A DNA stretch of 64,000 bases from JASHPR01 sp963739645 (lineage in GTDB: Bacteria; Actinomycetota; Actinomycetes; Streptosporangiales; Streptosporangiaceae). This document shows, piece by piece, positions 41,424 to 50,633 of the stretch. Below the pieces are notes generated by a model. That model saw only the letters and a list, made by a program, of their open reading frames with translations. It ran no database searches and had not been told where the DNA came from. Each line of letters begins with the position of its first letter. The stretch's first letter is position 1. The DNA is taken from contig CAVUBM010000112.1 of NCBI GenBank assembly GCA_963739645.1, positions 1-64,000 of the forward strand, in the 5' to 3' direction. The position numbers were made by a program, and so were the translations under genes.

Positions 41424-42313
41424 ACAGCACCGTCCGCCTCACCGTCGCCCAGGCCCTGGTCCGCTTCCTGGCCAGCCAGTGGAGCGAGCGCGACGGTGTG
41501 CGGCAGCGGCTCATCCCCGGCTACTCCTGCATCGAGCTGTCACCGCGCGAGGACTTCCTGCCGTTCTTCCTGCACCCGCGGGCGGACAAGGCGCAGATCA
41601 CCGCGCTGCGGAAGGCGCTGTCCACGGCCGGCGTGGAGATCTCCTCGGTGCTGCCGCTGTACCGGTGGTCAGGCCCGGACGAGGACGAGCGCCAGGCCGC
41701 CGTGCGCTACTGGAAGCGGGCCATCCAGATCACCGTGGACCTCGGGGTGAGCGTGATGAACTCCGAGTTCAACGGGCGGCCGGAGGCGCCATCGGCCAGC
41801 GAGGCACAGTTCTGGCGCTCGATGGAGGAACTGCTGCCGGTGTTCGAGCGCGAGGGCGTGCGGCTGGTGCTCGAGCCGCACCCCGACGATTTCATCGAGG
41901 ACGGCCGGGCCGGCATCGACCTGGTCCGCGGGATCGACAGGGACTGGGTGTCGTTCCTGTACTGTGCGCCGCACACCTTCCATCAGGGCGGCGACATCGA
42001 GGGAATCATGAAGTACGCCGGGCCGCTGCTCACGCACGTGCACATCGCGGACTCGTTCGACCACCGCGCCTCGTCCGGCCTGCGCTACATCGTGAACCCG
42101 CCCGGCTCGCCCGCCCGCGTGCACCAGCACCTCGACATCGGCCAGGGCGACGTGGACTGGGACGTCTTCTTCCGCACGGTGGCCGAGGTGGCGTTCGACG
42201 GCATCGCGACCGTGTGCGTGTTCGCCTGGGAGGAACGGGCACGCGAGTCGTCGGCCTTCAACCTGGACCAGATCCGGCAGTACCTGGCCAAGCACCCGGG
42301 GCCCGCCGCGTGA
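41420..42313 (+). CDS. sugar phosphate isomerase/epimerase (IolH/IolI-like TIM barrel)
   Basis: 297 residues from ATG 41420 (GGGAGG just before). The barrel shows ITALRKALSTAGVEISSVLP, LGVSVMNSEFNGRPEAP, VRLVLEPHPDDFIEDG (Glu ligand), CAPHTFHQGGDIEGIMKYAG, LLTHVHIADSFDHR and HQHLDIGQGDVDWDVFFRTV. The metal-binding E-D-H-E set of this superfamily is present. It is the second such barrel in the window and is coupled to iolB and iolG by 4-base overlaps. Confidence 0.9.
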   Translation: MNSTVRLTVAQALVRFLASQWSERDGVRQRLIPGYSCIELSPREDFLPFFLHPRADKAQITALRKALSTAGVEISSVLPLYRWSGPDEDERQAAVRYWKRAIQITVDLGVSVMNSEFNGRPEAPSASEAQFWRSMEELLPVFEREGVRLVLEPHPDDFIEDGRAGIDLVRGIDRDWVSFLYCAPHTFHQGGDIEGIMKYAGPLLTHVHIADSFDHRASSGLRYIVNPPGSPARVHQHLDIGQGDVDWDVFFRTVAEVAFDGIATVCVFAWEERARESSAFNLDQIRQYLAKHPGPAA

Positions 42314-43359
42314 CCCGCCGGGTCCGGATCGGGCTGGCGGGCCTGGGCCGGATGGGCCGGATCCACGCCGCCAACCTGTCCGGCCGGTGCCCATCGGCGG
42401 AGCTGGCCTGCGTGTTCGACGCCGACGCGGACGCCGCCCGCCAGGTGGCCGCCGAGCTCGGGGTCCCGCGGGCGGAGTCGTTCGACGACATCCTGGCCGA
42501 CGACACGGTCGACGCCGTGGCGATCGCGACCCCGACCCAGGCGCACGCCAGCCTCAGCGTGCGGGCCAGCCAGGCGGGCAAGCACGTCTTCTGCGAGAAG
42601 CCGATCTCGCTGGACCGGCCGGCCACGGTGGAGACCATCGAGGCCGTGGCGGCCGCGGGCGTGGCGTTCCAGGTGGGCTTCCACCGCCGGTTCGACCCCG
42701 ACTGGGCCGCGGCGGTGGACCGGATGCGCGCGGGCGACCTGGGCGACGTGTACCTGTTCCGCACGTCGCTGCGGGACATGACCCCGCCCGCACCTGCGTT
42801 CCTGGCCCACTCCGGCGGCTTCTTCGTGGACGTCACGATCCACGACCTGGATCTCGCCCGCTGGATGGTGGGTGAGGTCGTGGAGGTGAGCGCGTACGGC
42901 ACCGCGGTCTCCGACCCGGGGTTCGCGGAGATCGGCGACATCGACACCGCGGTCGTGGTGCTGCGGTTTGAAAACGGCGCGCTCGGCGTCATCGACAACA
43001 GCCGCGCCGCTGGCTACGGCTACGAATGCTCGACCGAGGTGATGGGCAGGAAGGCCACGGTCCGCATCGACCACCCGCAGTACCGGCACTACGAATGGCG
43101 CACGCCGGGCTGGGCCGCGCACGAGGTGGTCCGCGACTTCGAGCAGCGCTACCCGCAGGCCTACGCCGGGGAGCTCGAGTCGTTCGCCCGGAGCGCCAGG
43201 GACGGCCTGCCGCCCCAGGTCACCGCCTACGACGCGCTGGCCGCGTTCGACCTGGCCCAGGCGGCCGACCGGTCCTGGCGGCGCGGCCGCCCGGTCGCGG
43301 TCGAGCCGCAGCGGACCCCCGCCGGCGTGATCTACCAGGCGGAGCCGGAGAGCGGCTGA
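42310..43359 (+). CDS. iolG: Gfo/Idh/MocA-family dehydrogenase, inositol 2-dehydrogenase-like
   Basis: 349 residues from GTG 42310, GTGA overlap with the isomerase. Opening VRIGLAGLGRMGRIHAANLS, the motif AGKHVFCEKPISLDRPATVE and GVAFQVGFHRRFDPDWAAAV match IolG-type enzymes; the catalytic-site stretch FFVDVTIHDLDLARWMVGEV includes the D..H pair. Complete and unbroken. It likely oxidises an inositol to its ketone with NAD. Last gene of the operon, followed by a hairpin. Confidence 0.9.
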   Translation: MTRRVRIGLAGLGRMGRIHAANLSGRCPSAELACVFDADADAARQVAAELGVPRAESFDDILADDTVDAVAIATPTQAHASLSVRASQAGKHVFCEKPISLDRPATVETIEAVAAAGVAFQVGFHRRFDPDWAAAVDRMRAGDLGDVYLFRTSLRDMTPPAPAFLAHSGGFFVDVTIHDLDLARWMVGEVVEVSAYGTAVSDPGFAEIGDIDTAVVVLRFENGALGVIDNSRAAGYGYECSTEVMGRKATVRIDHPQYRHYEWRTPGWAAHEVVRDFEQRYPQAYAGELESFARSARDGLPPQVTAYDALAAFDLAQAADRSWRRGRPVAVEPQRTPAGVIYQAEPESG

Positions 43360-43371
43360 CGGCGGGAACGC

Positions 43372-43398
43372 GCCGGCCGGGAGGCCGTCCCGCCCGGC
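43372..43398. terminator. bidirectional terminator between convergent operons
   Basis: GCCGGCCGGGA / TCCCGCCCGGC pair in 10 of 11 positions around a 5-nt loop, exactly between iolG (ends 43359) and the SDR on the other strand (ends 43399). Confidence 0.65.
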
Positions 43399-44178
43399 TC
43401 AGTCCATGCCGCCGAGCACGTTCTGGTCCCAGTCGATCACCGAGCCGGTGACCACGCCGGAGCGGTCCGAGAGCAGGAACACGACGAAGTCCGCGATCTC
43501 GTCCACCTGGCCGAGCCTGCCCATGGGCAGGGACGCGCCCGCCTTCTCCCGCCAGTCGTCGCCCGCGCCATGGAACCGGCGCTGGGTGGCGTCCTCGCCC
43601 TCGGTGTCGGTCCACCCGATGTCCAGGCCGTTGATCCGGATCCGGTCCCAGCGGTGCGCGTGCGCCGCGTTGCGGGTCAGCCCGGCCAGGCCGGCCTTGG
43701 CCGCGACGTACGGGGCGAGAAACGGCTGGCCGCCATGCTCGGACGTGCTGAGGATGTTGACGATCGTGCCCGGCGCCCGGCGGGACGTCAGGTGGGCGAC
43801 CACGGCCTGCATGAGGAAGAACGGGCCCTTCAGGTTCACCGCGACGTGCGCGTCGAACAGCTCGGGGGTGGTGTCGAGCAGCGTGCCGCGGGTGGTCAGC
43901 CCGGCCGCGTTGACCAGGCTGTCCACCCGGCCGAACCCCGCGATCACGGCCTCGACCGTGGCCTGCGCCTGCGCGGCGTCGCCCGCGTCGGCCTGCACGT
44001 ACAGCGCCGCTGGCCCCGGCCCCGGTGAGCTCGGCGGCCAGCGCCTCGCCCGGCTCGCGCCGCCGTCCGGTGACCGCCGACCAGCGCACCCGCCGCGGGC
44101 CGCCGCCCGGGCGATGCCCGCGCCCAGGCCCTGGGTGCCGCCGCTGATCAGCACCACGCGCTCGGCCAGCAGGGTCAT
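43399..44178 (-). CDS. short-chain dehydrogenase/reductase, compensated frame breaks
   Basis: 259 residues from ATG 44178, overlapping the dioxygenase stop (ATGA). Opening RVVLISGGTQGLGAGIARAA, NAAG in DSLVNAAGLTTRG, catalytic S-Y-K region with ILSTSEHGG and PYVAAKAGLAGLTRN, and C-terminal SGVVTGSVIDWDQNVLGGMD. Between about 44085 and 44030 the translation is out of frame (the expected GRRREPGEALAAELTGAG is in another frame) and then recovers, so two compensating indels are present. NAD(P)-dependent oxidation of the dioxygenase product is likely. Confidence 0.85.
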   Translation of the reverse strand: MTLLAERVVLISGGTQGLGAGIARAAARGGCAGRRSPDGGASRARRWPPSSPGPGPAALYVQADAGDAAQAQATVEAVIAGFGRVDSLVNAAGLTTRGTLLDTTPELFDAHVAVNLKGPFFLMQAVVAHLTSRRAPGTIVNILSTSEHGGQPFLAPYVAAKAGLAGLTRNAAHAHRWDRIRINGLDIGWTDTEGEDATQRRFHGAGDDWREKAGASLPMGRLGQVDEIADFVVFLLSDRSGVVTGSVIDWDQNVLGGMD

Positions 44179-45424
44179 GACGCGGCCCGGGCCGGTGCCG
44201 CCTCCGCTGCGGCCGGTGCCAGCGAACCGGGGCGGGCTGGGTCTCGCGCCGGGCGGACCAGGCGCCGAGCTCGGCCTCCAGGCGCTCGGCCTGCGGCCAG
44301 TGCTCCGCCACCGCCCGGGCCAGGATCTCCGCCTGGGTCGGCGGCGCGAGCCCGCCGGTGGGCTGGTCGAGGTCGAGGTTGGTGGGGAACGCGTAGCCTT
44401 CCGCGCACGCCGCGATCACGTTCGCGATCTCCGGCTGGGCCGCCCCGGCGTCCGCCATCGCGAGCAGCGCCGGGAACACCGCCGCGCACATCCGGCTGCG
44501 GTCCACGGACTCCATGGCCCGGCCGAACGCCGACGACACCTGCAGCAGGTTGGCCATCCGGTGGACGCCGGCGGTGCGGTTCGCCCCGGCGGCGTGGAAC
44601 AGTGCCGGGTTGAAGAACACGGCGTCGCCCCGGCGCAGCGGCAGCTGCACATGATGCGCCTCGAAGTACTCCCGGAACTCCGGCCGCCAGTAGGCCAGGT
44701 AGCCGGGCAGGTACTTCTGCGAGTGCGGCAGGTACATGGTGGGGCCGGTCTCGGCCGGCATGTCCGAGTGCGCGACCGCGCCCTGCAGGGTGAGCACGGG
44801 CGACAGGCGGTGCACGTGCGCCGGGTACCGCGCGGCCTGCGCGCTGGTCTGGAACCCCAGGTGGTAGTCGCGGTGGACGGTCTGCGCCGCGCCGCCCGGG
44901 TTGACGACGTTGACCTGGGAGGTGACCTGGTAACCGGGGCCGAGCCAGGCGTGGCACACGGCCGCGATGATGTCGTTGGCGTAGTAGGCCGCGAACACGC
45001 CGGCGCGCGCAGCGGCCAGCTTCTCCAGCGCGTTCCAGATCCGGTCGTTCTGCCCGGCGGCGGCGAAGTGATCGCCCGCGGCGCCGCCCGCCGCGCGCTG
45101 GCTTTCGATGATCCCCTCGAACTCGGTCGTGGCCCTGTCGACGACGCTGAGGTCGTCGAACGCGCCGGTGAACACCACGATGCCGGGTCCGTCCTGCAGC
45201 GCGCGGATCAGCTCCGCGGCCACGGCCCGCCGCCCGCTGGCGCGGGCCATCTCCGCCCGCAGCCGCGCGCTGTCGTAGACGAGCACCCCGCGCTCGACCG
45301 AGCTGGCGTGCGGGTAACCGGCCAGGTCGGTCTTTTCGCTCACCAGGCTGATGAAGTCGTCCAGCCGGCAGTTGTCCCCGGCCAGGTAGCCCGGCTCCGG
45401 ACCGGCCAGCGCCTCGTTCGTCAT
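44175..45424 (-). CDS. phytanoyl-CoA dioxygenase family protein, one frame break near the end
   Basis: About 415 residues from ATG 45424 after AGGAGCGAGC. The 2-oxoglutarate/Fe(II) fold is seen: NVVNPGGAAQTVHRDYHLGF (HxD iron ligands), PTMYLPHSQKYLPGYLAYWR, LPLRRGDAVFFNPALFHAAG with the distal His and ANRTAGVHRMANLLQVSS with the 2-oxoglutarate Arg. The frame changes near 44245 and the reconstructed end APARAAS stops at 44175, overlapping the SDR start. Family members hydroxylate unactivated carbons; substrate unknown. Divergent from a LacI-type regulator. Confidence 0.87.
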
Positions 45425-45475
45425 CTGCTCGCTCCTCGGCGTTCCGGTGAAGGGACACCATCAGCCTAGAAATAC

Positions 45476-45487
45476 ACTGACCTCAGT
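45476..45487. promoter_or_regulatory. candidate operator between dioxygenase and LacI genes
   Basis: ACTGA-CC-TCAGT, a 12-bp dyad, midway between the divergent starts at 45424 and 45532. Confidence 0.4.
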
Positions 45488-45531
45488 CAACCGCGAAAAG
45501 CCATCAAAAACCCATCAGCAATGGCGGCCCC

Positions 45532-46740
45532 ATGCCCTCCCATCCGTTCCGGATCCGCGAGATCGCGGTTCAGGCCGGGCTCAGTGAGGCCACGGTCGAC
45601 CGGGTGCTCAACGGCCGCAGCGGCGTCCGCGACAGCACCGCCCGGGAGGTGCGCGCGGCCCTCGCCGACCTGGAACGCCAGCGTGACCAGGTCCGGCTGG
45701 CCGGCCGCACGTTCCTCATCGACGTGGTCATGCAGGCCCCGGCCCGGTTCTCGGCCGCGGTCCGCGAGGCGCTGGAGGCCGAGTTGCCGCTGCTGCGCCC
45801 CGCGGTCATCCGGGCGCGCTTCCACTTCCGCGAGACGGGGCCGCCGGCGGCGCTGATCGGAACGCTGGACGGCATCGGCCGCCGCGGGACCCAGGGCGTC
45901 GTGCTCAAGGCGCCGGACACCGGCGAGGTCAACGACGCGGTGGCCCGCCTGGCCGGCCGGGGCATCCCGGTCGTCACCCTGGTGACCGACCTGCCCCGCA
46001 GCGCGCGCACCGCCTACATCGGCATCGACAACCGGGCCGCCGGGGCGACCGCCGCGTACCTGGTCAGTCAGTGGCTGGGCCGCCGTCCCGGGGCCGTGCT
46101 GGTCACGCTCAGCCGCAGCTTCTTCCGCGGCGAGGAGGAGCGGGAGATGGGGTTCCGGTCGGCGCTGCGGTCCATGCGGCCGCGGCGGCGGGTCATCGAC
46201 GTGACCGAGACCGACGGCCTGGACGCCGCGATCCGCGGCCTGGTGCGCGACGCGCTCGCCGCCGAGGGCGCCGTGCCCGCCGCGTACTCCATCGGCGGCG
46301 GGAACACCGCGATCCTGGACGCGTTCACGGCCAGTGGCCGCCCGGCTCCGCTGCTCATCGCGCACGACCTGGACGATGACAACATCCGGCTGCTGCGGGC
46401 CGGCCGGATCGCGGCGGTGCTGCACCACGACCTGCGGGCGGACATGCGCCGGGCCTGCCAGGTCATCATGTCCGCGCAGCACGCCCTGCCGGATTTTGCC
46501 GTTACGCTCTCCACCATCCAGCTCGTGACCCCATTCAACCTTCCGTCACCGCGGGCCGGTCTCCTATTTCGTCTGGATGACCCAGCCGCCGTCCACCACG
46601 AGGTCGATGCCGGTGATGAACGAGGCGTCGTCGGACAGCAGGAACGTGACCGCGCACGCGATGTCGTGCGGGGTGCCGAGCCGGCGCAGCGGGGTCCTGG
46701 CCTCCATCCGGGTCCGCCGCTCGGGAGACTCTATATATAG
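45532..46740 (+). CDS. LacI-family transcriptional regulator
   Basis: The helix-turn-helix is at the very start (RIREIAVQAGLSEATVDRVL, NGRSGVRDSTAREV), followed by a sugar-binding-protein-like sensor (TLDGIGRRGTQGVVLKAPDT, TAYIGIDNRAAGATAAYLVS, AYSIGGGNTAILDAFTASGR, HDLDDDNIRLLRAGRIAAVL). The family domain finishes near residue 340 (QLVTPFNLP, about 46545). The frame runs on to 46740 through the convergent SDR gene, adding 60 unrelated residues, so a missing or shifted stop near 46550 is likely. It probably controls the divergent dioxygenase-SDR pair. Confidence 0.85.
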   Translation: MPSHPFRIREIAVQAGLSEATVDRVLNGRSGVRDSTAREVRAALADLERQRDQVRLAGRTFLIDVVMQAPARFSAAVREALEAELPLLRPAVIRARFHFRETGPPAALIGTLDGIGRRGTQGVVLKAPDTGEVNDAVARLAGRGIPVVTLVTDLPRSARTAYIGIDNRAAGATAAYLVSQWLGRRPGAVLVTLSRSFFRGEEEREMGFRSALRSMRPRRRVIDVTETDGLDAAIRGLVRDALAAEGAVPAAYSIGGGNTAILDAFTASGRPAPLLIAHDLDDDNIRLLRAGRIAAVLHHDLRADMRRACQVIMSAQHALPDFAVTLSTIQLVTPFNLPSPRAGLLFRLDDPAAVHHEVDAGDERGVVGQQERDRARDVVRGAEPAQRGPGLHPGPPLGRLYI

Positions 46741-47309
46741 GTGCTCAATCATCGGCGTGAGGATGGCGCCGGGGCACACGGTGTTGCACCGGATGCCCTC
46801 GGGGCCGAGCTGCTCGGCCAGGGACCGGGTGAACGAGACCACGGCCGCCTTGCTGACCTGGTAGGCGTCGAACGGCGAGTCCATGTTGCGCAGCCCGCCG
46901 ATGCTCGCGATGTTGACCACCGACCGGCCGGTGCCGCGGCGCAGCAGCGGGACGCTCTGACGGTCAGCCGCCGGGTCACGTCGAAGTTGACGGCCAGCAC
47001 GGCCTGCCAGGCGTCCTCGGTCATGTCCAGCGCGGACCCGTCGCGTCCCCACAGCGCCACCCCGGCCGCGTTGACCAGGTAGTCCAGCGAGCCGTTCAGC
47101 ACCGGGCTGGCCAGCAGGCCGTCGATCATCCCCGGCTCGGTGAGGTCGCCGGCGACGTAGGTGATCGCCGGGTCGAGGCCGCCGGGGCGCGGCTTGAGAT
47201 CGGCGGCGAGGACGCGGGAGCCGCGGGCGGAGAGGCGCTCCGCGATCGCCCGGCCCATCCCGCCGCCGGCCCCGGTGACCAGCGCGGCCGGTGATGAGTC
47301 CGCCGTCAT
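46564..47309 (-). CDS. short-chain dehydrogenase/reductase, one frame break
   Basis: About 248 residues from GTG/ATG at 47309. Cofactor motif ALVTGAGGGMGRAIAERLSA, NAAGVALWGRDGS, then after a frame change near 46960 the catalytic part SVVNIASIGGLRNMDSPFDA, YQVSKAAVVSFTRSLAEQLG and the C-terminal DDASFITGIDLVVDGGWVIQ. Classical SDR with intact Ser/Tyr/Lys. Last gene of the minus-strand unit beginning at 52667. Confidence 0.85.
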
Positions 47310-47367
47310 CCGGGGCTGGCCGGGGGCGCAGGCGCGAGGATGGCGGAGTCAGCGTAATGGATCATGG

Positions 47368-48762
47368 TTAGATCCTCCCGAAGTAGCGGCTGACCTCCCA
47401 GTCGGTCACGCATCCGTGCTCGAACTGGGCGAGCTCGGCCGCGGAGAACGCGGACAGGTGGCTGTGCGTCTCGTCGCCGAACGCCTTGCGGGCCAGGCTG
47501 CTGGCCCGGAACTGGCGGATCGACTCGTGCATGGTCGTGGTCATGCCCTCCAGGGACGGGTCGGAGTACGCGTCGCCGCGGTAGATGTCCGGGGCGGGCA
47601 GCCGGTGGTCGATGCCGGCCAGGCCGGCCACGATCGTGGCGGCGTAGGCGTGGTAGGGGTTGACGTCGGCGCCGGGGATGCGGTTCTCCACCCGGAACGA
47701 CGGTCCGTCGCCGACCAGCCGGAACCCGCAGGACCGGTTGTCCAGGCCGACCACGAGCGAGGTGCCGGCGAACGCGTTGGGGACATAGCGCTTGTAGGAG
47801 TTCACGGTCGGCGCCCAGAGCAGCCCCAGCTCGCGGGCGCCGGCGATCTGCCCGGCCACGAACTGGCCGAACCGTTCGGACAGGTGCTCAGGCGCGGCCG
47901 GGTCCCAGTCGATCGGGTCGCCGGTGCTCACCGACCACAGGCTGGCGTGGATGTGGCAGGACGAGCCGACCTCGTCTATGCCCGGCTTGGCCATGAACGA
48001 CGCGGTCATGCCCGCGGCGGCCGCGAGCTGCTTGACCGAGTGCTTGAACAGCGCGTGGTAGTCGGCCATCTGCAGCGCCGGGGCGTGGTCGATCGTGATC
48101 TCCTGCTGCCCCAGGCCCCACTCGGTCTTCGACGACTCCACCGGGATGCCGAACCGGTCCAGGCCGTTGCGCAGCAGCCGGATGAACCACTCGTCGGCGG
48201 CGCTCTGCAGGATGCTGTAGTCCATGCGGTGCCGGGACGTGCGGACGATGTCCTCGATCGCCGCGCCGTCGGCCCCGGCGTGCTCGGTCGTGGCCAGGTA
48301 GAACTCGAGCTCGGACGCGAAGTGGAACTCCAGGTCGTAGTCCGCGGCCCGGTCCAGCTGGGCCCGGAGGATGGAGCGCGGGGCGACCGCCAGCAGCCGG
48401 TCGGACTTCTCCTCGTAGGCGTCGCACAGGACCATGACCGCGTTCGGCTCCCACGGCACCCGGCGCATGGTGGGCAGGTCGGGCACCATCCGGAAGTCGG
48501 CCCACCCGTTCGCGGCGTTCGCGATGGGCAGGTTCATCGGCTCCATGTCGACGTCGGTCGCGAACAGGTAGGCCGAGGCGCGGACGCCGTTGCCGTCCAG
48601 GGCCAGGGCCCGGAACGAGCGCGGGGTGAGCCGCTTGCCCATCAGCCGCCCGTACGGGTCGGGCACCGCGCAGATCACCGTGTCGATGGCCCCGTCGTCG
48701 GCGAGCTCGGTGTACTGGTCGACGGTGAGCAGCCCGCCGGGGCCGAGGGTCAGCGGGGTCAT
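47368..48762 (-). CDS. glutamine synthetase family protein (gamma-glutamyl ligase type)
   Basis: 464 residues from ATG 48762. Glutamine-synthetase landmarks are present: DPYGRLMGKRLTPRSFRALA in the N-terminal domain, ELEFYLATTEHAG, the KTEWGLGQQEITIDHAPALQ metal/glutamate region, FMAKPGIDEVGSSCHIHASL and VENRIPGADVNPYHAYAATI. The sequence resembles PuuA/GlnA4-type ligases that glutamylate amines more than housekeeping GlnA, and no adenylylation loop is recognisable. It overlaps the upstream unknown gene (ATGA). The amine substrate is unknown. Confidence 0.88.
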   Translation of the reverse strand: MTPLTLGPGGLLTVDQYTELADDGAIDTVICAVPDPYGRLMGKRLTPRSFRALALDGNGVRASAYLFATDVDMEPMNLPIANAANGWADFRMVPDLPTMRRVPWEPNAVMVLCDAYEEKSDRLLAVAPRSILRAQLDRAADYDLEFHFASELEFYLATTEHAGADGAAIEDIVRTSRHRMDYSILQSAADEWFIRLLRNGLDRFGIPVESSKTEWGLGQQEITIDHAPALQMADYHALFKHSVKQLAAAAGMTASFMAKPGIDEVGSSCHIHASLWSVSTGDPIDWDPAAPEHLSERFGQFVAGQIAGARELGLLWAPTVNSYKRYVPNAFAGTSLVVGLDNRSCGFRLVGDGPSFRVENRIPGADVNPYHAYAATIVAGLAGIDHRLPAPDIYRGDAYSDPSLEGMTTTMHESIRQFRASSLARKAFGDETHSHLSAFSAAELAQFEHGCVTDWEVSRYFGRI

Positions 48763-49810
48763 GGCGCCGTTCCTTCCTGGCCGGTGTTCCGGCGGCGGCC
48801 GACCCGCTCGTAGACCTCGTCAGGGACGCGCGCCGGGTCCTTGTAGACCCACCAGGTGCACGGCGCACCGGACCGGGCGGCGGGCCAGGTCGGCGGGTCG
48901 ATCACGCGGGTGGGATAGCCGAGCCGGTCGATCGGCATCACCATGTTCAGCAGGCAGCAGTGCACGCAGTAGGCCTGCACGCCCGCCTGGCCGAACGACC
49001 AGTCGTGCGGGCGGGTCGTCACGGCGAGCGAGAGCGGCTCGGCCGGCCGGGCCGGCCGCCGGTGGTGTCGTCGCGGATCACCCGGCCGCCGGACCCGCAC
49101 GGGTCGAACCGGAACCCCCAGCGGTCGTCCTCCTCGATGAACGTCATCCCGCCCCGGCGGTCGGTGCCGCTGAGGTGGCCGTGGAAGCCGTGCACGATCG
49201 CGGTCATCAGCTGGCGGGCCGACTCGGACCAGGGCTGGTTCCTGACGTCGAGCCGGGTGGCGTGGTCGGTGTACCAGTCCCGCATGAGGTGGTTCCACAC
49301 GCCGGGCAGCGCGTCCTCGCCGCACCGCCGGACCACGGCGTCGAGCAGGCCGTAGATCTCGTCGACGCAGTAGTCGTGCACCCGCCGCCACACCTCGTGG
49401 GCCTGCCCGGTCAGGGCTCGGGCGGCGGGCACGTCCTGGGCGCGGGCGGCCGCGGCCGCGTCGCCGGTCAGCGCGACGTACCGGTCCCACTCGGCGGGCA
49501 GGTCGTAGGCCCGGCCGTGCTCGGTCAGCAGCAGGGCCGCGACCCGCTCGCGCTCGGCCTCGATGGCCTCGGCCGCGATGCCCTGTCCGGCGAGCCAGCC
49601 GGCGATCTCGCCCGGCCAGTCGCCGTAGATCTGCCGGAACTCGGCGGCCTCCTCGACGGTGACGCCGATCAGCTCGGCGGCGGCCGCGCCGTCGCCGGCG
49701 TCGAGCGTGTCCTGGATGGCCTGGTAGGTGCCGACGGCCAGCTGCGGCCAGCTGCCGCTGCGGGTGGGCTGGCCCAGCGACTCGTCGAAGTGCAGGACGG
49801 GCTCGGTCAT
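48759..49810 (-). CDS. conserved hypothetical protein with Cys-rich C-terminus, one frame break
   Basis: About 350 residues from ATG 49810. The N-terminal half is helical (LAVGTYQAIQDTLDAGDGAA, VWRRVHDYCVDEIYGLLDAV). A conserved-looking stretch DDRWGFRFDPCGSGGRVIRD follows, then after a frame change near 49045 comes PHDWSFGQAGVQAYCVHCCL and ARSGAPCTWWVYKDP. Cys at FDPCG, CVHCC and APC could form a metal or Fe-S site. I recall proteins with the same FxPCGSGGR...CxHC layout but no assigned function. It sits between an SDR and the glutamine-synthetase-like gene with a 4-base overlap. Confidence 0.7.
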
Positions 49811-49865
49811 GGCGTGAGCGTACGCCGCCTGCGGAAACCGGCGGGCCTGCCGTCGTTCGCGGTCA

Positions 49866-50633
49866 TCACAGTGCGGTGTAGCCCCCGTCGACGTTGAGCG
49901 TGGTGGCGGTGATGTACGAGGCCGCGTCGCTGAGCAGGAAGCAGATCGCCGCGGCGAGCTCGGCCGGCTGCGCGTAGCGCTTGATCATCAGGTGGCTGGC
50001 GAACGCGGGCGGCAGGCCGGTGGCGCCGCTGTGGGCGCCGTGCACCATCGGGGTCTCCACCGGGCCGGGGGCGACCGCGTTGACCCGGATCCCGGCCGGC
50101 GCGAACTCGTGCGCCAGGCTCTTGGTCAGCATCTCCAGGCCGGCCTTGGCCGCCGCGTAGTGCGGCGTGGCGTGCGGGTTGACCAGGGCCACGACCCGGG
50201 TCGACTCGACCGAGGTGATGTTGACGATCGCCGCGCCCGGCGCCGAGCGCAGGTGCCGGGCGGCGGCCCGGGAGACGTTGAACGCGCCGACCAGGTTGAC
50301 GTTGAGCATCCGGGTCCAGTCGCCGGCGGTGAGCTCATCGACACCGGCGGGCTGGTGGATCCCGGCGCAGTTGACCACGTACGAGAGCGTGCCGTCGCCG
50401 ACCAGCGCGGTCACCGCGGCCTCGGTCTGCGCCGGGTCGGCGATGTCGGCCTCGCGGCAGGCGGCCCGCTCGCCCAGCTCGGCGCAGACGTCGGCGGCCG
50501 CGGCGCCGTCCCGGTCCAGGACCAGCACCTGCAGCCCGGCGGCGTGCAGGGCCGTCGCCGTGGCCTTACCGATCCCCGAGGCCGCCCCGGTGACCAGCGC
50601 GGCGTCGCCCGCGAACGCCCAGGCCGTGCTCAC
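49866..50633 (-). CDS. short-chain dehydrogenase/reductase
   Basis: About 255 residues from GTG 50633, overlapping the DUF1116 stop (GTGA). Intact motifs: DAALVTGAASGIGKATATAL, NCAGIHQPAGVDELTAGDW, ITSVESTRVVALVNPHATPH, YAAAKAGLEMLTKSLAHEFA and SYITATTLNVDGGYTAL. The frame upstream is open across the DUF1116 gene, so a much longer frame exists, but the family start is here. Confidence 0.92.
   Translation of the reverse strand: MSTAWAFAGDAALVTGAASGIGKATATALHAAGLQVLVLDRDGAAAADVCAELGERAACREADIADPAQTEAAVTALVGDGTLSYVVNCAGIHQPAGVDELTAGDWTRMLNVNLVGAFNVSRAAARHLRSAPGAAIVNITSVESTRVVALVNPHATPHYAAAKAGLEMLTKSLAHEFAPAGIRVNAVAPGPVETPMVHGAHSGATGLPPAFASHLMIKRYAQPAELAAAICFLLSDAASYITATTLNVDGGYTAL

Noticed and set aside
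43406..45469. 687-codon plus-strand frame
   Set aside because: It is the shadow of the SDR and dioxygenase genes, which show complete catalytic motifs on the minus strand.
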